In this document: piece after piece, positions 1-13,904 of the stretch | Layout: each line of letters starts with the position of its first letter | How positions within the stretch are numbered: the first letter of the stretch is position 1 | Assembly (NCBI RefSeq): GCF_014805625.2 | Contig: NW_023998414.1 | Span: 3,317,939 to 3,381,938 of the forward strand | Source: Glossina fuscipes | Taxonomy: Eukaryota > Arthropoda > Insecta > Diptera > Glossinidae | DNA: 64,000 bases | Direction of reading: 5' to 3' | Notes under the pieces: model-generated | Databases searched by the model: none | Seen by the model: the letters and a program-made list of their open reading frames with translations, nothing else | What the model was told of the DNA's origin: nothing | Position numbers and translations under genes: made by a program

Positions 1-3000
1 AAATATTTGTGCAAAAATAACTTTTTCATTAGTTTACAAAAAAAAAAAAAAAAAAAAAAGAGGAAAAAAGAAAAAATGAAAAAAAAAATAAAGGATGAAA
101 ACAGAAAATTTTATGTTAATATTCGCAATAAACGCGAATATTTCATCTTTCTCTTCATTCACTCTTCTGATAATTAGCATACACGAGCAACGGCCAAGCA
201 ATTTACTTTTAATTAATTAAAAATTACTTACAAATTAACCAATAATATCAACAATGCATGAATAATAGCAAGCTTATGCTGACTCAGAAATGATATTATT
301 TCCGTTGAACGTGAAATTTTTCTATATGAAATCGTAGATGCTTAGGTTAATTACCCCTTGTAGCAATTGTTTCGATTTCATTGATAACGTATTCAGAATT
401 ACTCTAATAAGGGATATTGAGTACTTATAACCTCTAATAAATCAACGAATATTGTCAGCGTATTATTGTTACTCTCCGACACTAAACCCTATACTAAACG
501 AAAGGGTAAATAAGTAAATAATTCACAAAGACTTGGGTTTTTTTCTTTGCGTAGTTCATAGTTTTGGTTCCGGTACATAATTATGACGACTATGGCAGAG
601 CTAATATATACTATAGTATAGTAAAGTATTTTTCACAGTATATCGTATTATTTTTTAGGGTAAAGACTAAGCCAAAAGCAGCCGAACATGAATCTCAGTT
701 CAATTGGGATCACTTGACTTGACTTGCAATGAGATCAGCCAGAAGGAGTAGCCGGCTATTCTCGTTCTTTCTGACCGAAACAATAGTGTAAAAGCGGAGC
801 GGAGTGAAGTCTTAAGTCTTGGGAACCAACCTAGACAGAATAAAAAATATGAATATTATTATTTATAGCGTTCATACGTATGTGGCGATAAACAGTCGAG
901 GAAGCAAAATGAATAGTATTTAAATAATGGCTCTTTCAAGTAGGGGACATTATGATATCATACTATTTTAAAAGCCAATCTATCGGCCTAGATAGAAGAT
1001 GGTGAGCATCTGAAATGAGTAAAGATAGAAAAAACAGATCCCAGATATGGAAAATCTGTTCTCTATTCATACTTCAAATGTTGCAAATATCGGATATGTC
1101 TGTGTAAATGATAGCAGAGTTGTGTCGAGAACTAAACATTTAAGGAAAGGCCTGTTGCCAATTGAAAAGCTCTGTTCGGCTATCAAAATTATTACATAAG
1201 CAAAGGCTGTTAACCTTATTTGAACATGACAAAGATGAAAAAAGTTGTTATATAATAATAACACAACTTGCTAGTCTGTTTGCGCCGGTATGCTTAAGAA
1301 GCCTCATCAAACCAACAACACATTACCGGGCTGTAGCACTAACTATATATATGCGTATATACTTTATTCTTTGCTCACATTTTCAACTAAATACAAAATT
1401 AATTAATGTAAACGCATCATCGCTGAACAATATTTTAGCAAGATTCATTATCGAAACCATGACGAAAGTCAATGTTGTTGCACGCTATTAGATTACGTAA
1501 GACTTGCTCAATTATTCTGTTGTTATTTATTTTTGAGTATTTTCAAGTATTTCGTGGCCAATTATGTTAAACATAAATTCGCTTCTTATGGTTCTCCATG
1601 GTAACGTTGCAAAATGAATATCTTAAGCTGATGGCTTTATAAACTTAAAAAAATATTTTGATATTATTAAAAGAATTAAGCGAACAACTAAAAAATGAGA
1701 GAAAAAAAAAAAAAAAAAAAAACTACAAAACTACTTTAAAACTATAACGACTACGAAAAGCATGCTTCTTTTTTCTTTTTTTTTTTTTTGTATTACCTAT
1801 AAACCTAAAAGTATACTTTAGTAACGCTTTAAAACGAAAACGCTCTAACGAAAACTTAAACTTGATTTGCCTTCGAAAGCTTGTCATGAAATAAATCGGC
1901 CTAAATGTAAAAATATATATATATATAAAGAAATAAAAAATTAAAACTTAGTTCCGAAAATTTGAATTCACAAAGAAAATCGCTAATTTTAAGCTTATAT
2001 AGCTTATAAGCCTAATGATGAAAAATATTCGATTAAAACTTGATAATTTTCTTATTTCAAATAATTCAGATAAGCCGTTGCGAATTATATTTTTATTGAA
2101 GTTGCAAGAATATAAATTGTTCTTCAAAGACTATTCATGACAACACCCCGCAACCATAAATCTGAGCGAATACAACAACTAAACCGCTAATAACTAAATA
2201 TAAAAAATTGTTACTTTGTTGCCCTTTTTTTTTTTTTTTTTTTGTTTCTATTTTTTTCTATTTTAATTCGGTCTTCTGCGAAGTGTTTCTCTTGCTTAAG
2301 CCAAAAAAGCCATAAAATACATAATATTATCATAAAGTGTAGAATAAAAAAAATAAATAAAAAAAAAAAAAACAGTCATCGCACAGAGGGTGGAGCGCGC
2401 AAACTTGTTGACAATAATGAGCTACAATGATAGCAACAACAATGCTAAATATAACAACAGTAGCAGCCATGTTCTAAGGCTAGAAACCCATAAAAATCTA
2501 CATAAACAATAATAAAATTGCAAAAAAAAAAAAAAAGAAGCTAAACAAACATAACAGAATAGAATAGAGACTTTGTTACACAATATTGTCGCTAGGGTGG
2601 TTACTGTTCCTACTTTCCCCTAGTACGTATACCCACTTGTCCGTAGCAGCACAAGCCCATTCCGAGTCAACAGTATTTAAAAATGCACAAATTATGCAAA
2701 CTTTACCAGGGCTACTCACTTAGGAGAAAACACATACAAGAAAAATAAAGCTAAAAATTAAAAGCAATTACAAGAGACAACGACTAAAGAGAGAATTGAG
2801 AACAACAACAAATAAACATTTCTTTTTTTTTTTTTCTTTTCTCATTTTACAATAAACACTAATTTTATAAACAAAGTGTTACAGTGTTTTACAAAATTGG
2901 GACACATCGGGTGGTATGGGCTTAAAAGCAAGCAAAAAAAAAAAAAAAAAAAAACAAGAAAATAGAAAGCAGCTAAGAAAGCCATATTTGACATGAATAG

Positions 3001-3795
3001 AAACTTAAGTGCACTTTATCTTCAGTGAAGATACGCAAAAACCTGCGATATAACATTAATTGCGGAAGCATTTAATGAACCGATTAATGACATTTTTGCT
3101 CACAATAATGCCATATCTTTGGATCCATATCTTGAAGAGATTGTTAGCTATTAACGGGTAAGACTTGTGGAAATTACTCGATTACGATGTTGAAAGTTTT
3201 TCCAAGTTTTTAACTTGTATTATCAGCAAGCAAGTTTCTACGCTTGCCAGACACATTTCCAACCTTAATACGGAAATTTTCATTTTTCACTTCCATTTTA
3301 ACTTGTCAATATTAGGAGAAAATACCGAGGAAGGGACGGAAAATCGATCATGTATCAAATCGAACAAAAACCTATCACAAAAGTTTGATAATAGACAGTA
3401 AAAGAGTAGTGACTTCGACTTCTGTGGTGTGGTTATAAAAGACGGCAAGGGAAAAGGGTAAGAGAAAATCTAGATCAACGAAAAGCATGATATTATAGAA
3501 TCAGAGGGCATGTTGGAGGGTTGTTGAAATTGCAAATAAATTTCACATTTTTTATACCTTCATCGATATTTTCCCAAATTTTCAGATCGATCGAAGTTCA
3601 ACGAGTGAGTCGAGTGAGAGAATGTCTCTCCATCGATTGATACTATACTATCTACTAATAGTGCTTTTCCAGAAACGAATGTACCGTGTGTATCGAAATT
3701 TTGCACTTCTTGCGAATAGAATTGTCTACGATTTTTCTTTTCCTATCATAATTTACTTTACGAGATTTTTACATGTTACAAATTGTATTGAAAAT

Positions 3796-3828
<33 letters not shown>

Positions 3829-4200
3829 TTTATTTATTTTTTTTTTGGATACAATCATCTAAACATCTAAATATTCAAATTTCAATTTTTTTTTTTTTTG
3901 TTCCATGTTCGCCCGTTAATCGCAAACTGTACCCGTCTACTAATAATATATATTTGAGTTTTTCGCGATTTCTTTCTATCGCTTTCTCTACGCTATGCTT
4001 GAATTATCAAAATATCGAAATGAAAATGTCAATTATTTAAAAAGCATTCAAGTCATTTTTTTTATACTTCAAGGCATCCTGGACACATAGCCAATTCATT
4101 GACTTTGTTAAAGGGCAAAAAAAAAAAACCTATGTAATAGATATTTGAAAGTCTCATCTCGAAATCTCATAGCGATTAAAAATAAATTTCAAATATCGAT
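1..4200. other. AT-rich non-coding stretch, no gene seen
   Basis: No open frame here has codon bias, splice context or recognisable protein similarity. The stretch is dominated by homopolymer A and T runs (for example 2226-2243 and 2934-2954) and a TA microsatellite near 3803-3828. A short segment at about 1105-1165 looks like 37065-37170: both contain a GATAGCAGAG word followed by a related TGTG..GA.AACTAA.CAT string. They may be two remnants of one old repeat. Confidence 0.6.
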
Positions 4201-4222
4201 ATTTAACTATGGTTATGCGTTG

Positions 4223-4830
4223 TTAGGTTGACTACAAATGATTGTTTTCTGGTTTAAACAAATCTTTGGCATTCTCTTGGCAATGCCAAGAAAAGCCTAT
4301 ACACGGAAAGCATTATCTTTCTAGCGTGACAGGAAGCGTAGCTCTCGTGAGAAGTGATAAAAAGTGGCCACGATATTGTATTATGGAAGCAACGAAAACC
4401 CTTAAGTTCCACAGTAACATCATATAAGTTTAGAATCCCCGTTTGAAGGAAGTGTGCTGGTCGAGGAACACTATCAACATTAAGCATTTCAAGCGTGGCA
4501 ATCGTTGACAGAATAAGCCTAGCAACACGCAAAAAAGGCTGCATAGGTTCATCTTTTCACATGACAAAGCGCGTTCTCATCTTGTAAAATAAATACAGGC
4601 AATGCTAGCAGCACTTAACTGAAATTTTCTACTATCCTCCACCAAACATTCCTTTGTCCAATTAACCGACACCTATTCAAGACAATGATGTAGGACCTGT
4701 TCGAGTAGCGTTCCTCTTCTTATCGCGAAATGCAAAAAATGGATGGTTATATGAACTCAAAGGACTGATTATCCGTTCATCATGAAAGTCACAGGAGAAG
4801 ATTTGTTAAAAAAAAAAAAAAAAGAATAAA
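4223..4830 (+). pseudogene. Mariner transposase fossil A (DD34D)
   Basis: This is a decayed mariner-family transposase; such enzymes cut and paste DNA at TA sites with an Asp-Asp-Asp catalytic triad. Conceptual translation gives SHDKARSHLVK at 4557-4589, matching the mariner HDNARPH block. A second Asp codon (4668-4670) lies exactly 105 nt after the HD Asp (4563-4565), so 34 codons lie between them, the D34D spacing of mariner. In the next frame follow HLFKTMM and, further on, SSSYREMQKMDGYMNSKD, matching the conserved C-terminal tail. Upstream, PIHGKHYLS near 4296-4322 fits the block before the WWD motif. Several stops and at least one frameshift make it non-functional. The string TTAGGTTG at 4223-4230 resembles a mariner terminal repeat, but no partner was found at the other end. 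Confidence 0.78.
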
Positions 4831-5531
4831 ACAACGGTCACGATTTACTTTACCACTCACTATATATGCTTTATATTTTGATACTAAAAATAAAGTTTGT
4901 TATTCTCTCCCAGCTTGCTTGTTGGAAATTGCTTTTAATAATTTTTTTATTTTTTTTATTTTTAATTTTTTTTTTTTTTGTTTATTAAATATTTGTAAAT
5001 TCGAAATCATTGACAATCATTTATGCATATAAGGTTCATATGTAAGTATTTGCTTAGTTGTCTGCACATGAGATAGCAGTTTAGTTTACACCGCCAGAGT
5101 TTTGTTCTGGCTTCAATCAGTTAGAAATAATGTTTACTTTCCCATTTCTATTCAATTTCGTTTACAAACAATATTCAAGAACGAATATGAAGATTTTCTT
5201 ATTGTTCTCATCGATGAATATACATTCACGCATATATATATATATATATATATATATAGATATATTCATATATAGATATAACTATGCATGCATGCTGTTG
5301 TTGTTGCTTGGCCAGCAACATGCTTACTTGCCTGCCAACAGACGACAAATTGTGCTGCCAAAATACGGTCTAGCTTTTGATATTTTTTGATATTATAGAC
5401 CATGTGCAATGTGTAGATAGATATGCCTGCATGTCACGTATGTCGTATGGTGCGAATGTATTCGTGTGATGCTCTATTTGTTTATGGTTTTTATTTTCTT
5501 TTTTTTGTTTTTGGTTTTTTTTTCTTTCTCA

Positions 5532-5563
<32 letters not shown>

Positions 5564-6128
5564 GAATTTATATACATAGTATTCACGTATAGTATTTTAT
5601 TTATTTATTTTTATTTTTTTTTTACACCCACGATAAAGCAGCAGAACAGGTGCGCTGTATATATGATTGAAGCATATACCGCGAACTCTATAAAATGCAT
5701 CTTAATGATCAAGTTATACATATATTTAAGATCATTACTTAGCAAGCATTCAAGCAGGAAGTCATGGGCAACTGGTTTTATAGTTGAAAGATTTTTTAAA
5801 CTGCAAAAATTCCAACTCAATGATCGCTTCTATAGAATAGACAAAAAATTGTAATTCTCCTAATTAATGAACGAGAAACTTGATAGCGTTTAAAATATTT
5901 TCAAAATTTCAAATATTTATGTGAAGAGGTCCGTAGGATCCCTAATTTCTAGCTTAAGAGCATAATTTTTTTTTTTATTTTCCGAATTGAAAGCATTATT
6001 TGGTAAGCTGTCTTTGCTTATAGATTTAGAATCAAAGCATATCGAATGCTTGTTGAGAGGTGTTCCGATATCGTTTTATGCTTTAACTATAACATAGGTT
6101 TCCAATCTTGTATTCATGGTTTTTTCCT

Positions 6129-6159
<31 letters not shown>

Positions 6160-7481
6160 GTTAAATTTTTTTTTAAAAAATTTTATAAAGGAAAAAAAAA
6201 AATGGAATTTTTTTTTAAAAAACCAGTTTCTAAAAAAAAAAAAATGAACCTTCATAAGCAATATATAAAACCTTCCAATTTATTTAAAAATTAAAAAAAA
6301 AAACTAAAAAAAAAAAAAACTCAACTCTTTTTTTTTCACTCTTTTCTTCCCCCTCTTTGCATAAATCTCATGCGTGAAAGTGTCGTGCAGTTTGTAACAA
6401 AACTTAAGAGAATTTTCACTTATTTAAGGGAAATTTATGTATTAGTAATTTCAATAATTCTTTAAAAGAAAAATCTCTTCAAAAAATTGTTTATTAACCC
6501 ATTGCAGTCATTTTGCAGTTGAGGAAGAGTAAGCAATTTTTATTCAAACGTGTTTTCTTTATCAGAACATTCACTAGAGAGTAGGATTAAAAGTAAATAA
6601 CTTAATTAAAATACAACAACATCATAATTTAACCCGTAATAGGTGTGGTTTGCCATATGCAACGTCAAAAATTAATAGGATATGTCCTTAGAACATTTTT
6701 TTTTTTTTTTTTTGTATTGTGGGTTGCGTTGCATGTCCTATGTCGACTGTTTTGATGTCAGAATCCACGCAACTCTTTCTCAACACTTGACAAGAACTCA
6801 AAACACAAACAAACAAACATATTTCTCGATCGAAAAAAAAGAAAGAAATCCTGAACCCAGATTCTTATTAGCGGTTTGTGCCTTTGATAAAAAATCACGA
6901 TTTTGCTTCATATTAAGTTACAAAAAGTATAAAAATTAAACGTAAATGTATAAAGTAAACACTGCTCAAACAGGTGAACAGGAAGGACTTCCATATCAAT
7001 GATACTTTCCTTTCTCAAGTTAACTGTCAAAAGAGGGATGAACAACTATTCGTTTGCTATACATATGTGCGGAATGTCTTCGAAGGAAACAATAAAAGCG
7101 ACGGTGCGAGGCTGAGTGTTTCTCAAATACGCTACAGACGCCACCGGTCGAGCTTTTACGCCATTGCTATATCATGCTTTGTATGAACAAACGCAGATGA
7201 GTAACTATATAATACGAAGTGTTATACGTTAAGTGAAACCTGAAAAAAAAAACATTTATTCAAATTTATATCCTATAAGGAATTTATCGCTTGAATTGCG
7301 TAAATGTCTCCATAGAAGATTGTGATCTCGTAAACGTCTCTCATTCTAATCAGCTATTTACTCACAATAATATCGCTCAAAGGCCAAATTTCTTCGATTC
7401 GAAGCAGCATGTATTACGCTTAGAAATCGGACATAATCTCAACTGGCATCAATCAATTGTTTTGTTTTGTGAATTATTCCA

Positions 7482-7518
<37 letters not shown>

Positions 7519-8439
7519 TAGAGTAATTATTAGCATTTTTCAAGTGTTTCAATCAAATAACTAAAATTCGCACATATATATTTACTGTTAAGTAGTGAAA
7601 AAATATTTCAGCGAAAAATGCTTATGTTTTTTGCATAGTATGTAATGCTCCAAATACTATTGCGATGCGTTGAAATCTTTTCGAATCTTTTTAAACTAGA
7701 ACTAGCAGTAAACAATTGAAGTGAATTTCTATGCAATTTTCGTTATTTTTTTTTTTTTTTTCATATCACCAGCAAGGGGTTATAAATGATAGCAACATTC
7801 CGATTAATTCTTTTCTAACACCTGCTTGCAGCAGCGCAGTTAATGTTAGCAAAGTTTTTGCTGCCAATTTCGTTCATCCTTGTTGTTATTATCCTCGTAA
7901 AGGCTGAGATTATAAAATTTAAGAGATTTTGCATTTCAACTCTCTTTGCCAGTATGAGCCAATAAAATCAAGAGACATTTCCCGTCAAATTTCCTATAAT
8001 AAATGTTGCGTTCCACAATGAATAAACAAAGTTAGGGAAATTTTTAGTAAAAAATTTATTTTTTTTTTTTGCTTTTCTCTCTTCAAAAATATCGTGCGAA
8101 TCTTGAACTTGAAGGCAATAATGTCTTTCTAGAAATTGTCGAAAAACTGATACAAAAATAAAAAAATAAAATCAGAAAGGAATTTGACTCTGTTTCTCTT
8201 TTAATATTTGCGCTAAAAATTATCAACATTTCGTCAACGAACGTTAAGGAAATTTTTGCAGCGAATTTTGGATGCTGTTCTTTTCAAATCTCTTCAACGG
8301 ATACCATTATCACGTGGTATTAAAATTTCAAGCAAAAGACGTCAAATGACGTTTTGGATAAACTATTTCCTCTTTTTGTCAACTTTTTCATGTAAATCAA
8401 TTTTTTTTATTAATTTTATTAAAAAAATTTAAAACAATA
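4831..8439. other. Non-coding, low-complexity rich stretch
   Basis: I see no gene. The stretch holds TA microsatellites at 5232-5258 and 7485-7520, long T runs at 5532-5559 and 6131-6159 (29 T followed by G), and an AT-only block at 6122-6320 in which T-rich and A-rich halves could pair. Open frames at 5423-5854 and 6682-6939 are translations of these runs plus chance sequence. Confidence 0.6.
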
Positions 8440-8615
8440 ATTTTTATAATTTTTTTATTTATTTATTTATTTATTGTCTATATAGTTTGTAAACAAGTTT
8501 AGAAAAAAAAACTGCTGAATAACTTAGATTATATGCTCGTCTATATTGAAAACTCGAACACACTTGAGATTCGAACCCTCTCGACCAGTGAGTTGTTAGC
8601 CGCGATTTTCCTATT
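8440..8615 (-). mobile_element. tRNA-derived SINE copy 1, tail type B
   Basis: Read on the minus strand, the head contains a B-box-like string, GGTTCGAATCTC (8567-8578 on the plus strand), preceded by GCGGCTAACAACTCACTGG, which matches the segment between A and B boxes in the other copies. The A box itself is degraded or truncated near 8610. Downstream is the tail word ATCTAAGTTATTCAGCA, shared with the copy at 25800-25945. The 3' end is marked by AATAAATAAATA-type sequence and A-rich DNA (plus strand 8440-8476). SINEs of this type are transcribed by RNA polymerase III from internal boxes and mobilised by the enzymes of a partner LINE. Confidence 0.6.
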
Positions 8616-8619
8616 TATA

Positions 8620-9980
8620 TTTATTTATTTATTTATTTATTATTATTTTTTTTTTATGATATATACAAAACAATTAAAAAAATTTAATTAGTTAACCGAA
8701 TAACTAACTCTTCTACCAATTTCACTTTTATTCATTATTTAGATATATATTATTTTTTCTATTAAATGTCAATGTCGTCTATCATTCTACACATATACTG
8801 TTGAAATGTGAACGTGTTTATATACGCTGTATACGGACTGTGAACTAACTGGTCGCAGTGAATAATAAAACGACTTTATTGCACTCTCTTCTGGTTAGAA
8901 TGACTTGCACGAAGATCTCATACAAATGGCAATAAAATTTTATAACAGTTCATAAAAAATAATATATAAAAATAGCTTATTGCATTTTCTCCCTAATATA
9001 AGAAAAGTAAAAGCTGAAAAAAGTGAAAGAAAGGAAAAAGAAAAATTTTTCAATTTTTCTTGCATATTATAGTCTAATCGTATTAAGTTAATAAAAATCG
9101 GATCCATTCATATTTGTAGATAGTATTTCCTCTATAAAACATTCTAGCTAGTTGACAGCATTCGTCACATGCTATTTATATACTAAATTAGTCATTCGTT
9201 TTGTAACACAAAATTTATGGGTCGAAGAAGACCACCATTGGTAGAGCAGGGTATAGAATAGTCCAAAGCTTAACGTCAGCCCTTTCGATCGTCGACCATC
9301 TATCTTCCTAAGGATTTCTTACTTCATTATTCATATAAACTCGGCGTAAGTCCAATTATCTCGTTTAGAAGTAAGCGTAACAGCCAACCGTGAAAAGAAA
9401 ATTCAGACATCCTGGATGTTAAGAGAGTGTAAATAGATTTCGTTTAGCTTAATAATAAGCCCATAGATTAAACTAAATCCACACGATTCTTATATATTCG
9501 TTTCGAACGTATGGTATCTAGGACTCGTTTCTTGTTTCTTGTTATTTTTTATTTATTTATTTATTTATTTTTTTTTTTCTTTTGCGTATATATTTTACAG
9601 CGAATTTCATTTTCTCTTCCTTAGTAGTCTTTCTCTGACACTAAAGCGAGAATAGTTGGAGAAATTTTGCTTGATTTTCTCGTTATATTTGCGATAAGTT
9701 TTGCATAGTTTTCTTGCAAACTCTCTTCAACTAGTTTGAGAACATACTTTAAGGGCATTTTTACTTTAAGGGAATTCACACTGTCCCGTTCAGCTGTTCG
9801 AAATATTACAAAAAAAAAAAAAAAAAAAAAAGAAAAAAGAAATACAAATTTTGTTTCTTTTTAGGATATGTTGAAAGGCGTTTTCACGGCTTTCCTTACA
9901 ATTTTGAATTATTCTCTTCTCTACATTTTTTCCTTTAATGCTTAACTGATGATAAACATGTTGTACTCTATTTTAATAGG
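8620..9980. other. Non-coding stretch, nothing recognised
   Basis: The stretch is AT-rich with TTTA repeats at 8622-8640 and 9550-9570 and an A run at 9810-9830. No protein similarity, RNA gene or paired repeat was recognised. Confidence 0.5.
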
Positions 9981-9984
9981 TGCT

Positions 9985-10565
9985 TATATCTAATCGGAAC
10001 AATTAGTACAATATTTTTTTCATTTTCCTGCCAACATGGCGAGACTGTGTCTGCGGCTGAACAATATTCGATAATATTGCGATTCAATTATCGACCCATT
10101 TTCGCACTTCTTCAACTTTGCGGAACCGCACACCAAGCATATTCTCCTGCATCGAACTGAACAAGTGATATTCAGAAGGCCCCATGTCTGTACGCTGCAG
10201 CTGTGGCAGCAGTGTATGCTTGACAACTCTGGCAACGTGCGCCTGAAATAGCTTTTTCAGTCAATTCGTATGGTAACCATTTTCACTTCTTCTGGCCGGC
10301 CCTTTGTCATCGTAAAACGTCCAAAAACTGATTGATTTTTCAATCACTAATCTGTTTGACCTCAGTCCTCTGGAAGTTTCACTTGGGTTCTCTTCCAATA
10401 CGTCGCTGTTTGTTATTGACAACAAAATCTTTATCTTTAAATCGACGATTGGGATATGTTGGGACAGCATCACCACAGGCTTGAGATTGATTCAAATTAA
10501 ACAACAAAAGTAATGAATGTCGAAAATGCACTTTTGAGGATTTCACGATTAGCGTCGGCATAGGC
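9985..10565 (-). pseudogene. Mariner transposase fossil B, internally deleted
   Basis: On the minus strand, translation from about 10561 down gives FRHSLLLLFNLNQSQA, the helix-turn-helix start of mariner transposases, then RRFKDKDFVVNNKQRRIGREP, matching the FxxGDF..DxxRxGRP block. After stops and shifts comes KWLPYELTEK (about 10260-10290), the conserved WVPHEL block. The sequence then jumps directly to AHVARVVKHTLLPQLQR and GPSEYHLFSSMQENMLG (about 10110-10245), which lie after the HDNARP block and at the LAPSDYHLF block. It continues with FRKVEEVRKWVDN. The catalytic core between WVPHEL and HDN is missing, and the last catalytic Asp reads as Glu. It is a non-autonomous, dead deletion derivative, probably of the irritans-like group. 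No inverted termini were recognised. Confidence 0.8.
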
Positions 10566-10569
10566 TGAA

Positions 10570-13500
10570 TAACTCAATAATACTAAATTCAAATCCATTC
10601 TTTTATGTCGGGGAAGATCAAAATCATCGAATTTAACCATTATTTACAATAAGACTTTGCATAACTTTATCATTGTCGCCAACACATGTCGCTGGCCAAA
10701 GCTTATGCAAACACCTAATATATCAGTTGCCAGAATTTAAAATTTAATCCATTACCTAAGATAAAAATAGTAATGCAGTAGAAGGATATAATAATGCGAG
10801 TTGTTGGCATTCGGATAATCGCAACATACAAAACCTATTCCATCGATGTAACACTAGCTCTACTTCAAAGAAAATCTTCATCTCTCACATATAAGAACAA
10901 GTAAGTAGTAAATATCTTCATAAGAGCACCATAGATTTTTTTTGTTTTTTTTTTTTTTTTTTTGTTCCTCTTCCATCCACTTCTGTTTCTGTTCAAATTT
11001 TAACAATGTCACGTTTAAACGTTGAAGTTTATTGAATCGTCACTTCTATTAAACGAGATCGATTTCAATGTTTCATTAGTATGGAGTTTCGGATAGTATG
11101 GAGCCCTTTACATCACCTCAATGTGTTGCAAATGCGATTTATAAATCGTTTATATTCGTTTTTTTCAGGTTATAAGGAAAATATATAAATCAATTGACCT
11201 CATCCGTTCTCGGTGACAGGGAGGGATGCAATTATAAAAAAGGGAACTCTCAACGTAAAATAGTGGTTACCCGACCATGCAAAGTGCATCTACGTTGATA
11301 ATGGGAAAAGGGCACGAAAATGAGTGAACTGTATTTATCGCGGTCTGTACTGCATTTAAATTTCACTTAAGTCTGTCACGCACAATGATTCAGCAACATT
11401 TTCAAATTTTTAAAATCCAATAAAGTTATCTTAAGGTACTGACCATTATATCTCTTGATGTAAGTAATGCCTTGACATTGATTATAATTTCTTTCAATAA
11501 GTCCTATCATTATTTATGCCATTGTTCTTATAAAATTTTCCATTCCTTTGTGCGTGTTTCTTAGAGGCTAGCAAGTAACTTTCGATCGTTACGATGGCCT
11601 AGATTAGTGATCAACGAAACATTTGTGAAAAAATTTGTATCTGAAGTTATGATAAGTCACGGAGAAGTTGGAGATGAGAAAAAAAGATCACATACACGTT
11701 GAGATTGTAGACTGCACGTATTTCGGAACACGGTACACGGAGTTTACGTCATGTTGTTGGTGTTGGTGGAAAAATTAGATATATCCGGTCAGCGATTTCA
11801 AGAAGATGACGTATTACGATATAATCCTAAAGAAATATGAAGCCATTGACAACGACGAGGGCAATATGTTAACAAAAAAAAAAAAAAAAAAAAAAAAAAA
11901 TGTATATTTCCCCTTGTTGTTCCGTTGCTAACAATCGACCTGAAAGTATGCTCCAAAATGAAAAAAAAGAAAAAGCGCTTTTCATGTGTTTACTGCAGCT
12001 AATTGGTTTTCCAATATTCGCTTTAAGGCGTATATTAATCAAGAGAGACGACGCATTGCCCTCTCTTGCGGTCTTGAAATATTTTCGCTTGTTGTTGCTT
12101 TTATTGTTTATAAACACACTAACGCATAGGCTAGGCTGTTGTTCATTTCTTAATTGGTTTTAATAAAAATTCATTTATTTTTTTTATTTTTTTTTAATTT
12201 TGCAAAAACAACCTCGTACTCTTATATCATCTCTTTGTTACACTTTCGTATAAAGCATGCAATTAATATTTATTCTCTTAATATTGAATGTCGCACGGAC
12301 TCGCAGCATTTAGCAAAAAACTGAAGGCAACTTAAATGCAAGCTATAGCAAAACCATCTAAGGATATGTAAGTTCTATAAATATTTTGCCTCCAAGTTTA
12401 AATTAGATTGGCGAGCATCAAAAATTTGCTCATAATATATAAGCGAACATAAAAGAAACGACCCCTGATTATAACTACACTCATTTATGTTTAATTTTTT
12501 GAAGAGATGAAAAAATTATTATAACCATTGCAAGAAAGTATATCCAAATTATGTAACACCGAAAAGGACTTAAGATAGAGCCCACATTCTATAGTTATGA
12601 TCGATTTATAATGATTTTCTGAACTAATTTAATTTTTAATTTAGAATTGTTTCCCCATATGCCTACACTGCCTGTCCGTCCATGTCTCTTTCTATCTGCT
12701 ACACTGCACGATTTGCATGCGTGCCCGCCTGCTTGTTTGATTTCCTGTCGTTCCATTTACACCCTCCTTTCGTTTGTCTCTTCTTCTGTCTCACTGTCCT
12801 TATAACTCTCTACTTGACTTTGATTCATGTATTTTGTGTTTAATCCACAGGTCACCCGAATTTTGATGCATTACGTATAAGGACGAACCCCATTGAAAAT
12901 CGATTGCATCAGAATATTATTACCTTTCCCCATATGATGACTTATTTTAGAAAAGTGGTCATTTGCACTTCTAGGATTTTGTCGAGAGAAATCGTTGGCT
13001 AATAATTATGGCTCGATATTAATTTGATGTGAAAAATTTGGCTCAGATGGGCTAACACTTTAAACATCCTCGCATACCGCAACTTTCTGCTTTTGTATTA
13101 CAAAAGTATCGGAACAATTCAGCTGCTTATGGTAATTGGTAACAGAGGGCCATGCTCACCAATTATATGTTTATCGGTTTCATATCGCATTTATACTACT
13201 ACATACATGGACAGGTTAGGCGTCCCCCACGCAACACATGGTCTTTACCTGAAATCATCGTAACTTACCTTATATTAAGATTGTATGGTTATAAAGTCAT
13301 ATTGAGTTTAGAATTAGTGATGTACTGTGGTATACTGTCAGCCGTGGGGCAATTTTTGATCGAATCTGAGCGAAAAGAAACATTTTCAAGCCTTGTAAGT
13401 AATTGAATGATTCAATTCATGTTGATTGCTACACACCGTCACAATTTTCGTTACACATAAAAGTCCAAAGGCAAAATAGATTATATCTTTAATTTTTTTA

Positions 13501-13900
13501 ATAATGACTAACTTGTTTGCAAAGAGAAAATTCATTCATTCAAAATGGATATATCGTGTTACCTACCTATCGTACATATCATATGTGGCTCAAATCAAAT
13601 TTCATATGATTTGATAGCACTTTATACGCCTCTTTCCAAACTAATAATAACAACTAGTAAGAAATTTATATTCAATCGTGACCGAATCTTTTACACCCAT
13701 CACCCCGTTATCCTAAAAGAGACAAAGAAAGTAAAAGCGGCAAATTTCCATGCTCTACAATTCGGAATATGTCCGGCAGATTTTTCTTATTTTCAAACTA
13801 AAGGCTTTTTTTATCGCGTGTGGGCGTGTGGGCGCTGTAGGCTTATCCTCGAAAAAGTTCTAGTCACTTCCAAATTATTTTGCAAATTTGTAGGCGATAT
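10570..13900. other. Non-coding stretch, nothing recognised
   Basis: The stretch has mixed AT-rich sequence, a T run at 10944-10963 and an A run at 11874-11900. Open frames at 11900-12163, 13152-13406 and 13545-13904 have no recognisable motifs or codon bias. Short GC-richer patches near 11200-11340 and 12660-12800 could be old element remnants, but I cannot place them. Confidence 0.5.
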
Positions 13901-13904
13901 ATAA

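Noticed and set aside
5423..5854. 143-codon frame with a Phe-rich membrane-like stretch
   Set aside because: The Phe stretches are T runs (5512-5559 and 5600-5622); the rest has no recognisable motif.
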